A stretch of DNA of 47,263 bases. Origin: Proteus sp. FME41. GTDB taxonomy: Bacteria > Pseudomonadota > Gammaproteobacteria > Enterobacterales > Enterobacteriaceae. Positions 1-7,007 of this stretch are shown here, in pieces. The notes below the pieces were generated by a model. It had not been told where the DNA came from and did no database searches. It saw only the letters and a program-made list of their open reading frames with translations. Each line of letters opens with the position of its first letter. Position 1 is the first letter of the stretch. The DNA lies in contig NZ_JABUYL010000025.1 in assembly GCF_014897315.1 (NCBI RefSeq), positions 1-47,263 on the forward strand, read 5' to 3'. The position numbers and the translations under genes were made by a program.

Positions 1-67
1 AAGATAAAGAAAGTGGCTTGTATTACAATCGCTTTCGCTACTATGATAAGGACACAGGGCAATATAT
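1..67 (+). repeat. Rhs core repeat, copy 1
   Basis: This 67-base stretch encodes the Rhs YYNRFRYYD core repeat. It recurs at 2597-2663 with a single mismatch (base 56 is A here and G at 2652). Identity stops at base 68, exactly where this copy goes on into the DPIGLLGG core end and the other copy does not. Such repeats are the usual substrate for Rhs tip exchange. Confidence 0.9.
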
Positions 68-557
68 TTCGCCTGATCCTATCGGATTATTAGGTGGCTT
101 TAATCCGTATGGGTATGTGCATTGTCCAACGGGGTGGATAGATCCGTTTGGGTTGAGTGGAACTCGCCTCCCCAAAACCAATGGATATTGGGATGGTGTA
201 CCAGGAGAAAGCAACTGGTTCTCTAATAACAAACTTGTTAATGCTGTCACTGGTGGTAAGCCTGTGCCATTTTCAAATGGTCGGCCAGATTTTTCACCTT
301 GGTCAAAAGGTTCTATAATATTTGAAGCTGGTGTTCTTGATGGAAGTAGAAATGACTTTACAGAAGTATATAAATATATTGCTAAGCAAAAAGGAATAAC
401 ACAAACTGCGGCTAAAGATTTGTTATCAACAAATAAAATTACTCCACATCACTTTAGCACAACAGAGATAATTTTAGTACCAACTGATTTGCATGGAAAC
501 GTTCCACACATCGGTTCAGCATCCGATATGAGAAACTCAAATAAAGGTAAAAAATGA
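1..557 (+). CDS. Rhs protein C-terminus with HNH/EndoVII-like nuclease toxin tip (5' partial)
   Basis: The reading frame is open from the window edge, so only the end of the gene is seen. It contains the end of the Rhs core: a YYNRFRYYD repeat, then DPIGLLGG, and the core boundary WIDPFGL at about bases 135-155. After it comes a variable tip of roughly 130 residues. The tip ends with a PHH motif and an [17 protein letters not shown] segment, the His-rich signature of HNH/Endonuclease VII-superfamily toxins common on Rhs proteins. By family knowledge this is a DNase effector delivered by T6SS; the nuclease assignment is by motif only. The stop overlaps the start of the next gene by four bases (ATGA), the usual toxin/immunity coupling. 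A TTG at 18 is not the real start. Confidence 0.85.
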   Translation, partial: DKESGLYYNRFRYYDKDTGQYISPDPIGLLGGFNPYGYVHCPTGWIDPFGLSGTRLPKTNGYWDGVPGESNWFSNNKLVNAVTGGKPVPFSNGRPDFSPWSKGSIIFEAGVLDGSRNDFTEVYKYIAKQKGITQTAAKDLLSTNKITPHHFSTTEIILVPTDLHGNVPHIGSASDMRNSNKGKK

Positions 558-1096
558 TATACAAACTTAAATCCTTAAAAGTAAGGTTTACTTCCATTGA
601 AGTAAGTAAAAAAATTACCCTTTTAGAAAATCTTGAGAGAATAACAGGTGTATTACCTAAGGATTATCATGATTTTTTATTATATTTTGGCAGTAATGTA
701 AAATTTGATGCAATAGTAATTTTCAAAGGTATTGAATCTTCACCGTGGGCCGATGATAAAGGATTTGATACTATCGATTATTTTTATGGTTTAAATAATA
801 TCAATAATGAATATACTATTTTTGAAATGATTGAAACGTATAAAAATGATCTTGAAATGAAATTAATACCCATTGGTTTTTCATCTGGTGGAAATCAAAT
901 ATGTATATGTACCCAAAGAAATATGAAAGGCACTATATGGTTTTGGGATCATGAAGAATTCTCCCTTTTTAAGAATGAACAAATTGTTTCAGGATTAACA
1001 TTAGTTGCTCATGACTTTAAAGAATTTATTGATAAGCTTGAAATAGAAAATAACATTTCGCCCTCAAAAGCTATAGGTGGCTATCTTGATTTTTAA
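554..1096 (+). CDS. SMI1/KNR4 (SUKH)-family immunity protein
   Basis: A 180-residue cytoplasmic-type protein with features of the SUKH/SMI1-KNR4 fold: an [13 protein letters not shown] segment near residues 34-46, a central [15 protein letters not shown] segment, then a WFWDHEE stretch. SUKH proteins are known antidotes of polymorphic toxins and are often paired with HNH-type nucleases. The start ATG overlaps the Rhs stop (ATGA), so it is translationally coupled to the toxin. I infer that it neutralises the upstream nuclease tip. Base composition is strongly AT-rich, typical of exchanged Rhs cassettes. Confidence 0.8.
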   Translation: MIYKLKSLKVRFTSIEVSKKITLLENLERITGVLPKDYHDFLLYFGSNVKFDAIVIFKGIESSPWADDKGFDTIDYFYGLNNINNEYTIFEMIETYKNDLEMKLIPIGFSSGGNQICICTQRNMKGTIWFWDHEEFSLFKNEQIVSGLTLVAHDFKEFIDKLEIENNISPSKAIGGYLDF

Positions 1097-1142
1097 CTTT
1101 AAGTTAACAAAAAAGCTTATTATAATAAATATCTAGTGCAAT

Positions 1143-1675
1143 ATGTATTATATTATAGAAGAAACATATGAAGATGAATATTATACAGATGCTGTAGTCG
1201 AAAACATACAAGAGATTTTAGACTATAAAGTATCTTTACCTGAAAAATTAGGAAATAACTTTCCTAGATTAATGGTAAAAGTAATATCTAAAAATAAGCC
1301 CACTGATTTTTTATGAGTGGCCCAATATTAATAGTTTCCAAAGAGTTAAAAGATATATTTGATAGATTTAATTCTAAAATAGAATACTTTCCTGTTTCTC
1401 TTATCCATAAAAAAACAATATATGAGAATAATTTTTATTTTGCTCATGTACTGTGTGATATAGATTTTATTGATAAAGAAAAATCCATCTATACGATGGA
1501 TCGTGGTTATTTTGATGAAATAGAGAAACTAGTTATAAACGAAGATATACTAAATAATGAACCCATCGTAATATTGACTAAATCATTTTTAAGAGTTTTG
1601 ATTATAAATGAAGAGCTTTTTAAAGAAATAAATAAATTAAGCATTACAGGAATTAATTTTTCAACAACATATTAG
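1143..1675 (+). pseudogene. Imm11 (DUF1629)-like immunity gene split by a frameshift at a T6 run
   Basis: Two overlapping frames together make one family-length protein. Frame A (1143-1316, 57 residues) ends KNKPTDFL-stop. Frame B (1313-1675, 120 residues) starts MSGPILIVSKELKDIF and ends NKLSITGINFSTTY. In Imm11/DUF1629 immunity proteins a DFL-like motif, an LIVSEKL-like motif and a C-terminal TGF/TGI motif lie on one chain of about 180 residues; 57 plus 120 gives 177. The break is at GATTTTTTATGAG (1305-1316): one extra T would restore one frame as DFFMSGP. The TGA of frame A and ATG of frame B overlap (ATGA), so coupled translation of two halves is possible. It could also be a sequencing error or a true null. 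Family assignment is by motif recall. Confidence 0.6.
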
Positions 1676-1737
1676 CCTACATTTAGACGCAAGCCGGAAA
1701 AACTTATTGGTCTATCCGGCCTTGTAACATCATCTAA

Positions 1738-2694
1738 TTTTACTCTATTTATAATTATCAATACGATAAAGCCTTTAATCTGGTCAATATTGATGATGCT
1801 CGCTGGAACCGCACACAATATCGCTATAACGCCAACGACCAAATTGTTGAAACCCAATACAGCAACCAGTTTGAATGCCAAAGCGAGAAGTTTCAGTACG
1901 ATAACAACTTAAATATCACCGAGCACCAGTTTATTCCGTCTGATGCACAAGGTGCGTTTTTACAACTGACACAACAGCAACAAAAAGGCCGTGTCACTCG
2001 CCGTATCACCGCCAAAGGTTATCAAGATTATCACTATGATATTAATGGTCGATTAACGCAAAAAGGGGTTCATCAACACGGTTTTCGAGCAAAAACATGG
2101 TATTACCAATGGAATACGCTTAATCAACTTATTGCCTGTTTTAATCCTGAAGGAGAATGTTGGCGTTACACTTACGATGCCTTTGGGCGACGACTAAGCA
2201 AAAGTAAGGTGGTCGATAATCGCCCTATTTCACCGCCCAATTCACCGTTTAAAAATAAACGCATTCAGCGTGTTGATTACCTGTGGTCTGGCGACCAAAT
2301 GGTGCAAGAGACCCCTATTTATGCCGATGGCACACCGGCTTATGATTCGCAAATTCAGTGGCTCTATCAACCCGGCGAAATCACCCCAACAGCCCGTTAT
2401 CAACGTGGAAAACTGCATTATGTCGTCACTGACCATCAAGGTACACCACGCGAAATCTTTAGCGAAAAAGGCATTGTCAGCTGGGCAGGACGGTTAAATA
2501 CCTGGGGACAAATGGCGTTTTGGCAATCTCACGATGATTATGCCGATAACGACCCTGAATATACCGAATGTCATTTTCGGTTTGCCGGACAATATGAAGA
2601 TAAAGAAAGTGGCTTGTATTACAATCGCTTTCGCTACTATGATAAGGACACGGGGCAATATATAAAAAACAATCGTGGTGAGAACGTACGATGA
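1738..2694 (+). pseudogene. Displaced Rhs core fragment (no start, no terminal DPxGL)
   Basis: One frame stays open from just after a TAA at 1735 to the TGA ending at 2694 and encodes typical Rhs/YD-repeat core: YQYDKAFNLVNIDDARW, WYYQWNTLNQL, YTYDAFGRR, YVVTDHQGTPREI, then [15 protein letters not shown]. There is no start codon or upstream core. After GQY it diverges into about ten unrelated residues and stops, losing the DPIGLLGG and DPFGL boundary seen in the copy at the window start. A start-like codon at 2209 (GTG) lies inside the fragment and is not a true start. It is best read as an orphan Rhs cassette left after recombination and is unlikely to encode a functional protein. Confidence 0.8.
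2597..2663 (+). repeat. Rhs core repeat, copy 2
   Basis: Matches bases 1-67 at 66 of 67 positions, in direct orientation. It sits at the 3' end of the displaced Rhs fragment, so recombination between the copies would delete or swap the intervening immunity genes. Confidence 0.9.
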
Positions 2695-2713
2695 GAGAAA
2701 ACTATAAATTATT

Positions 2714-3219
2714 ATGACTACTTACTACTATTATAATGAATTTTTACTTACTTTATATGTACACCTAAGGCAAACAGAGTTATCTATAATTAGAGGCTTA
2801 AGCGATAGATGGAAACCTGCAAGTATTTATTTGAAGAAAAATTAATTAATTACTAAATTTAATAGACATGTTAAACTTAAATAAAGTTAGCTTTAATGAG
2901 GGTTTTTATAGATCTCTTATTAAATTTTATTTTAGATAAAAAGGGAATAAATTTATCACATCCAGAAAAGTTGATGATATATATCTATTATTAAAAATCC
3001 TTAATGAAGTTACCACTGCCCCCTTTTTTTTACAAGGAGATAATAAAAGTTCAGGATGAAATAAAAAAGAGAGTTAATTGCAAATAAAGAAAAACATTAG
3101 TGGATAATATAGAACATTATAACTAAAGTTTCCATGATAAGTTTATACCATTAACAAAACAACCAACACCAAACAAAAAAACAAAAAAACAAAAAAACAA
3201 AAAAACAAAAAAACAATAA
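2714..3219 (+). pseudogene. Heavily frameshifted remnant of an unrecognised gene
   Basis: No intact gene lies here, but consecutive frames read like one decayed protein. 2714-2845 gives a 43-residue ORF with RGLSDRWKPASIYLKKN. 2868-2936 gives NEGFYRSLIKFYF. From 2935 another frame gives DKKGINLSHPEK, and from 2970 another gives VDDIYLLLKILNEVTTAP. After a C5T7 run a last frame gives PFFYKEIIKVQDEIKKRVN and continues to 3219 with only two in-frame TAA codons (3085, 3124), including SFHDKFIPLTKQPTPN. The tail is Lys-rich and made by the octanucleotide repeat. Frame changes coincide with A, T or C runs. I do not recognise the family; its position after an Rhs fragment suggests an immunity or effector gene. 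Confidence 0.45.
3174..3213 (+). repeat. Octanucleotide tandem repeat (CAAAAAAA)x5
   Basis: Five perfect copies of CAAAAAAA, C residues at 3174, 3182, 3190, 3198 and 3206, followed by a sixth C. The unit length is not a multiple of three, so copy changes would alter reading frame. It overlaps the Lys-rich end of the decayed gene and lies 116 bases upstream of the ORF at 3330. Confidence 0.9.
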
Positions 3220-3329
3220 ATTAAACAAGATACAATATAAATCAATAAATAAAAATGACATCAATATCATAATTTAAAGCATTAATACGAAAGTCATTTA
3301 ATATAAAAATTTAATTAAAGAGAGAATAT

Positions 3330-3677
3330 ATGAAAGTTGCATTAATTATTAAAAATAGAGAAACTAATAAAGTAGATTTAATTAAAATTATTCGTCATTA
3401 TTTTAATATAGAAATAAGTTTAATACTAAAAAATATCGCTCTAGGTGAACCTATTTTTGTTAAAGAATTATTTGATGAAACATATGAACTTAATTTTTCA
3501 ATTCAACTTTTAAATATTATAGAAAATTTAGATCACTTTAATATTGCCTACTCTCTTTATGAATTAAGTTATCAAGAAGAATACTTAAAAGATCAGCAAT
3601 ATGGCGAAATTACAATCGATATTATAAAAAACATGATCACATCACGAAACCAAGATTTAGATCAATTTTATGATTAA
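3330..3677 (+). CDS. Small protein, possible orphan immunity (L7/L12 C-terminal-like)
   Basis: A 115-residue intact ORF with a good ribosome site (AAAGAGAG) before ATG. No signal peptide or membrane segment is seen. The first half, with VDLIKIIRHYF followed by LGEPIFVKELF, resembles the helix-turn-strand pattern of the ribosomal L7/L12 C-terminal domain, a fold I believe also occurs in some Rhs-associated immunity proteins; this is a weak analogy and not an assignment. It stands alone between decayed Rhs material and the T6SS operon, so an orphan immunity role is plausible by context. No dedicated toxin partner is intact next to it. Confidence 0.5.
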   Translation: MKVALIIKNRETNKVDLIKIIRHYFNIEISLILKNIALGEPIFVKELFDETYELNFSIQLLNIIENLDHFNIAYSLYELSYQEEYLKDQQYGEITIDIIKNMITSRNQDLDQFYD

Positions 3678-4104
3678 AGGTAAATAAAAAAGACTATTGT
3701 CATCAACAAAATTATCAACTTGACACCAATAAAAAGCAGAGAGAATATTATAATGTTCCTTTATATTTGAGTGAAATAGATAAAAAACTCACAGGATAAA
3801 ACTGAGTTCTATCAAATTATTTTAAATTTGACCAATATCCAGTGCAATTGGTTATTTTTATTTAAGTTAAATATCAAACTCACTATAATCTATAAATAAT
3901 TCCGCTCTCATTTCTATAACTCACATTTAAAAATACTTAAGCACTTCTTTTAAATTCTGACATGTTAATTTAACTTAATTTCCTACCTCACCTCCATTTT
4001 AATTTACCAACATAATAATAAACACTGGTAACATTATCACTACTTATAAAACCGTTCTATTTTTCATCAGAAAAATATTAAAATCTAAAAAAAACAATAT
4101 TATG

Positions 4105-4141
4105 AAGCCTAAGATAAATTAACCTTATTTATCTTAGACTT
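4105..4141. promoter_or_regulatory. Strong hairpin upstream of tssB
   Basis: CTAAGATAAAT (4109-4119) and ATTTATCTTAG (4127-4137) form a perfect 11-bp stem with a 7-base loop. AAG/CTT extends it outside one C-A mismatch. No clear T-run follows on either strand, so it is not a classic intrinsic terminator. It could be an operator-like inverted repeat or a leader structure. Confidence 0.45.
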
Positions 4142-4382
4142 ACCATTACATAAAATAAATAATTCACTATGAAATTTCCATTTTCCATATTTGCAATTTA
4201 AATTAAATATAAATTAATTTATTCCTATCGAATTGCATAATATGAGTAAAACAGATAAAAAAACTTACTTAGAAAGCTAAATCATTATATTTAAATTAAA
4301 TACAATACTAATTAATTGTAAGGAAAAGTAAAAACAATTAAATATTTCTTATTGACTCAAGGACGGTTTTATATAAAACTAA

Positions 4383-4499
4383 ATGCATATATTAGAAAAA
4401 TTACTTATTATTTTATTTTTAGTTATTATTTTGTTTCTACCAGGAAAATTAAACTCATATAAGGTGATTATATTATTACCTAGGATAGGTATTTCTTAA
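4383..4499 (+). CDS. Possible 38-residue membrane peptide
   Basis: ATG at 4383 opens 38 codons with a strongly hydrophobic segment (LLIILFLVIILFL, residues about 7-19) and ends at a TAA 67 bases before tssB. The nearest SD-like sequence (AAGGA, 4358-4362) is about 20 bases away, which is too far, and AT-rich DNA makes such ORFs by chance. Listed as a weak candidate only. Confidence 0.2.
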   Translation: MHILEKLLIILFLVIILFLPGKLNSYKVIILLPRIGIS

Positions 4500-4549
4500 T
4501 TTAAATTATTCACAACACGTTGAGTATTTAATTAAGAACTTAAGCTAAA

Positions 4550-4555
4550 TAAGGA
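4550..4555 (+). promoter_or_regulatory. Ribosome binding site of tssB
   Basis: TAAGGAG ends 11 bases before the tssB ATG and is among the clearest Shine-Dalgarno sites in the operon. It supports 4567 as the first operon start. Confidence 0.6.
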
Positions 4556-4566
4556 GCTTAGTTTAA

Positions 4567-5064
4567 ATGAGTAAAAATACTCTTGGTAGTGTTGCGCCAA
4601 AAGAACGTATTAATATCAAATACATCCCTAATGATGGTGGTGTTCAATCTGAAGTCGAATTGCCTTTAAATATGCTGATCGTGGGTGATATGAAAGGTAA
4701 GACAGAAGAAACCCCGATTGAAGATCGGAAAACCATTTCTATTAATCAGAACAACTTTAATTCTGTTATGGAAAACGCGGGTATTAATCTTAATATTGCG
4801 GTTCCAAATGCATTAGATGAAAAAAGTGAATCTGACCTTAACATCAATTTAGAGATTAAATCACTGCAAGATTTTTCTCCTGACAATATTGCACGCCAAG
4901 TTCCTGAGCTAAAAAAACTATTAGAACTAAGAGAAGCGCTTGTTGCGCTAAAAGGCCCTCTTGGCAATATCCCTGCTTTTAGAAAACGTCTGCAAGAACT
5001 TCTGGAAAATGAAGCAACACGCGAACAGTTACTGAAAGAACTTGATATTGCTAGCCAAAAATAA
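4567..5064 (+). CDS. tssB: T6SS contractile sheath small subunit TssB (VipA)
   Basis: 165 residues, the normal TssB length. It begins with a KNTLGSVAPKERINIKY segment, then the conserved LPLNMLIVGDMKG strand and a DRKTISINQNNF segment typical of the ImpB/VipA family. The C-terminal half is helical (LKKLLELREALVALKGPLGN). With TssC it forms the cytoplasmic sheath whose contraction drives the Hcp tube outward. It is the first gene of the operon with a clear ribosome site. Its stop TAA shares a base with the ATG of tssC. Identification is secure. Confidence 0.97.
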   Translation: MSKNTLGSVAPKERINIKYIPNDGGVQSEVELPLNMLIVGDMKGKTEETPIEDRKTISINQNNFNSVMENAGINLNIAVPNALDEKSESDLNINLEIKSLQDFSPDNIARQVPELKKLLELREALVALKGPLGNIPAFRKRLQELLENEATREQLLKELDIASQK

Positions 5065-6563
5065 TGTTTACAGAGGATGACCTTATGTCTTTAGTTAATG
5101 AAGCACAACAAGAACAGGCTGCAATATCTAGTGGTTCTTTGCTTGACGAAATTATGGCGCAATCAAGAATGTCGCCAGAAACCGAAGCCTATAATATTGC
5201 TAAACAAGGTGTAGCTGCTTTTATTAGTAATATTTTTGCTAATCCATCAGAAGAAGAGCCGATTAATAAGCTCTTAATTGATAAAATGCTCGTTGAGTTA
5301 GACACACAATTAAGTGCTCAAGTTGACCAAATCTTACATGCACCGAAATTTCAAGAAATTGAGTCATCATGGCGTTCACTAAAATTGCTAGTTGATCGTA
5401 CTGATTTTCGTGAAAACATTAAAATCAATATCTTACATGCAACAAAAGAAGAGCTATTAGAAGATTTTGAATTCTCACCTGAGATTGTTCAATCTGGGTT
5501 CTACCAGCATGTTTACTCTTCTGGTTATGGTCAATTTGGTGGTGAACCTGTTGCGACAGTGATTGGGAACTATGCATTTAATAACACCACACCTGATTTA
5601 AAATTAATGCAATATGTCAGTGCGGTGGGGGCAATGGCTCACGCTCCCTTTATTTCATCCGTTTCGCCTAATTTCTTAGGTATTAGTAGTTATGCTGAAT
5701 TACCCGCTATTAAAGATCTGAAATCTGTCTTTGAAGGCCCTGCTCATACGAAATGGCGCTCACTACGCGAATCTGAGGATGCACGTTATTTAGGCTTAAC
5801 CGCACCTCGTTTTTTAGTGCGCTTACCTTATTCACCAACAGAAAATCCAATTAAGTTATTTAATTACTCTGAAGATGTGAAACAAGATCACGAGCATTAT
5901 TTATGGGGCAATACTGCATTCTTATTAGCAAGTTGCATTAATGACAGCTTTGCTAAATATCGCTGGTGTCCAAATATTATTGGCCCTCAAAGTGGCGGTA
6001 CTGTTGGTGATTTACCTGTTCATAATTTTGAAGCTATGGGTGAGTTACAAACCAAGATCCCAACAGAGGTTTTAGTCACTGACCGACGTGAGTTTGAATT
6101 AGCAGAAGAAGGCTTTATCACCTTAACGATGCGTAAAGGTAGCGATAATGCAGCATTCTTCTCTGCAAACTCGGTACAAAAACCGAAAAATTATCCTAAT
6201 ACACGTGAAGGAAAATTAGCAGAAACTAACTATAAGTTAGGTACTCAGCTTCCTTACATGTTTATTATCAATCGATTAGCTCACTATATTAAAGTACTAC
6301 AACGCGAACAAATTGGCTCATGGAAAGAGCGTCAAGATCTTGAGCGTGAACTTAATATCTGGCTAAAACAATATATTGCGGATCAAGAAAATCCACCCGC
6401 AGATGTTCGTAGTAGACGCCCTCTTCGCTCGGCTCAAATCCAAGTACTGGATGTTGATGGTGATCCAGGTTGGTATCAAGTGGCTATTCAAGTTCGTCCT
6501 CATTTTAAATATATGGGTGCAAACTTTGAATTATCACTTGTTGGTCGCTTAGATAAGGAATAA
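5064..6563 (+). CDS. tssC: T6SS contractile sheath large subunit TssC (VipB)
   Basis: 499 residues, matching the EvpB/VC_A0108 family. Conserved blocks include the FQEIESSWRSLKLLVDRTDF region (about residues 98-117) and the C-terminal DVDGDPGWYQV motif followed by RPHFKYMG. It forms the bulk of the sheath with TssB. ATG 5064 overlaps the tssB stop by one base. A second in-frame ATG at 5085 (MSLVNEAQQ) follows an AGAGGATG-type SD and matches the usual family N-terminus better, so the true start may be there. No irregularities in the body of the gene. Confidence 0.97.
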   Translation: MFTEDDLMSLVNEAQQEQAAISSGSLLDEIMAQSRMSPETEAYNIAKQGVAAFISNIFANPSEEEPINKLLIDKMLVELDTQLSAQVDQILHAPKFQEIESSWRSLKLLVDRTDFRENIKINILHATKEELLEDFEFSPEIVQSGFYQHVYSSGYGQFGGEPVATVIGNYAFNNTTPDLKLMQYVSAVGAMAHAPFISSVSPNFLGISSYAELPAIKDLKSVFEGPAHTKWRSLRESEDARYLGLTAPRFLVRLPYSPTENPIKLFNYSEDVKQDHEHYLWGNTAFLLASCINDSFAKYRWCPNIIGPQSGGTVGDLPVHNFEAMGELQTKIPTEVLVTDRREFELAEEGFITLTMRKGSDNAAFFSANSVQKPKNYPNTREGKLAETNYKLGTQLPYMFIINRLAHYIKVLQREQIGSWKERQDLERELNIWLKQYIADQENPPADVRSRRPLRSAQIQVLDVDGDPGWYQVAIQVRPHFKYMGANFELSLVGRLDKE

Positions 6564-6568
6564 GTGCG

Positions 6569-7006
6569 ATGACAGCTCTGTATAACTTGGAAGATAACCC
6601 CACTTCCAGTTTATTTGAGCGCATTCAAGGGAAGAGTATAGGCTCTTCCCAACGCGCCAAAATCCAAGCGTTACTCATGTCAATTAAGCAAAATTTAAAT
6701 CAAATTTTAAATAGCAGACCTTTAGGTTGCCAAAGTACACCGGCTCTAGGTGTGCCTGATTTAAATGACGCGACATTAACAGGAGTCGATTTCAAGGTTT
6801 ATTTGTCCAATATTATTGCAGATTGCATTACCACTTATGAACCTAGAATAACCAATGTCACTGTTCATTTTATAGAAAATGAAGCAGAACCGTTGTCACT
6901 ACAATTTAATATTACGGCTTTTATTTTATTAGAAAATCAAAATCAGTTTATTGAATTTAATGTGCAATTAGACAGCAACCGTAGATACCAATTGACGCAA
7001 TTTTAA
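6569..7006 (+). CDS. tssE: T6SS baseplate protein TssE (gp25-like)
   Basis: 145 residues with the GPW/gp25 lysozyme-like fold of the T6SS baseplate. N-terminal SLFERIQG, the LNSRPLGCQSTPALGVPDLND block in the middle, and a C-terminal beta-rich half (FNITAFILL, FNVQLDSNRRYQ). TssE joins the sheath to the TssF/TssG wedge. It lies five bases after tssC and one base before tssF, consistent with one polycistronic message. Length and motifs are normal. Confidence 0.93.
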   Translation: MTALYNLEDNPTSSLFERIQGKSIGSSQRAKIQALLMSIKQNLNQILNSRPLGCQSTPALGVPDLNDATLTGVDFKVYLSNIIADCITTYEPRITNVTVHFIENEAEPLSLQFNITAFILLENQNQFIEFNVQLDSNRRYQLTQF

Positions 7007-7007
7007 T

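Larger units (their letters stand above)
3678..4566. other. AT-rich gap upstream of the T6SS operon
   Basis: 889 bases with no convincing gene. An open frame without a start, 3674-3799, reads YYNVPLYLSEIDKKLTG at its end and may be another coding remnant. A weak hairpin (ACCAAT 3831-3836 with ATTGGT 3847-3852, then a T-rich run) may terminate the gene at 3330. A strong hairpin lies at 4105-4141. A 38-codon ORF at 4383-4499 could encode a membrane peptide. The T6SS promoter must lie here, but I see no convincing -35/-10 or sigma-54 -24/-12 match. Confidence 0.6.

Noticed and set aside
1672-1881. A 69-codon open frame on the minus strand
   Set aside because: It is the antisense of the Rhs fragment's start, with no SD and no recognisable protein.
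2242-2497. Other-frame ORFs of 65 and 75 codons
   Set aside because: They lie wholly within the Rhs core frame and have no independent signs of coding.
2868-2939. A 23-codon ORF as an independent small gene
   Set aside because: Better explained as one piece of the frameshifted remnant, since the next frame continues naturally.
3674-3799. A start-less open frame of 41 codons ending YLSEIDKKLTG
   Set aside because: No start codon and no continuation; may be a coding remnant but too little is left to call a gene.
3831-3860. Hairpin ACCAAT/ATTGGT with a T-rich run, as a terminator
   Set aside because: Only six pairs, all but two A-T rich, with a ten-base loop; too weak to list as a terminator.
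4351-4380. TTGACT ... TATAAA as the tssB promoter
   Set aside because: The spacing between the boxes is only about 14 bases, which is too short for a sigma-70 promoter.
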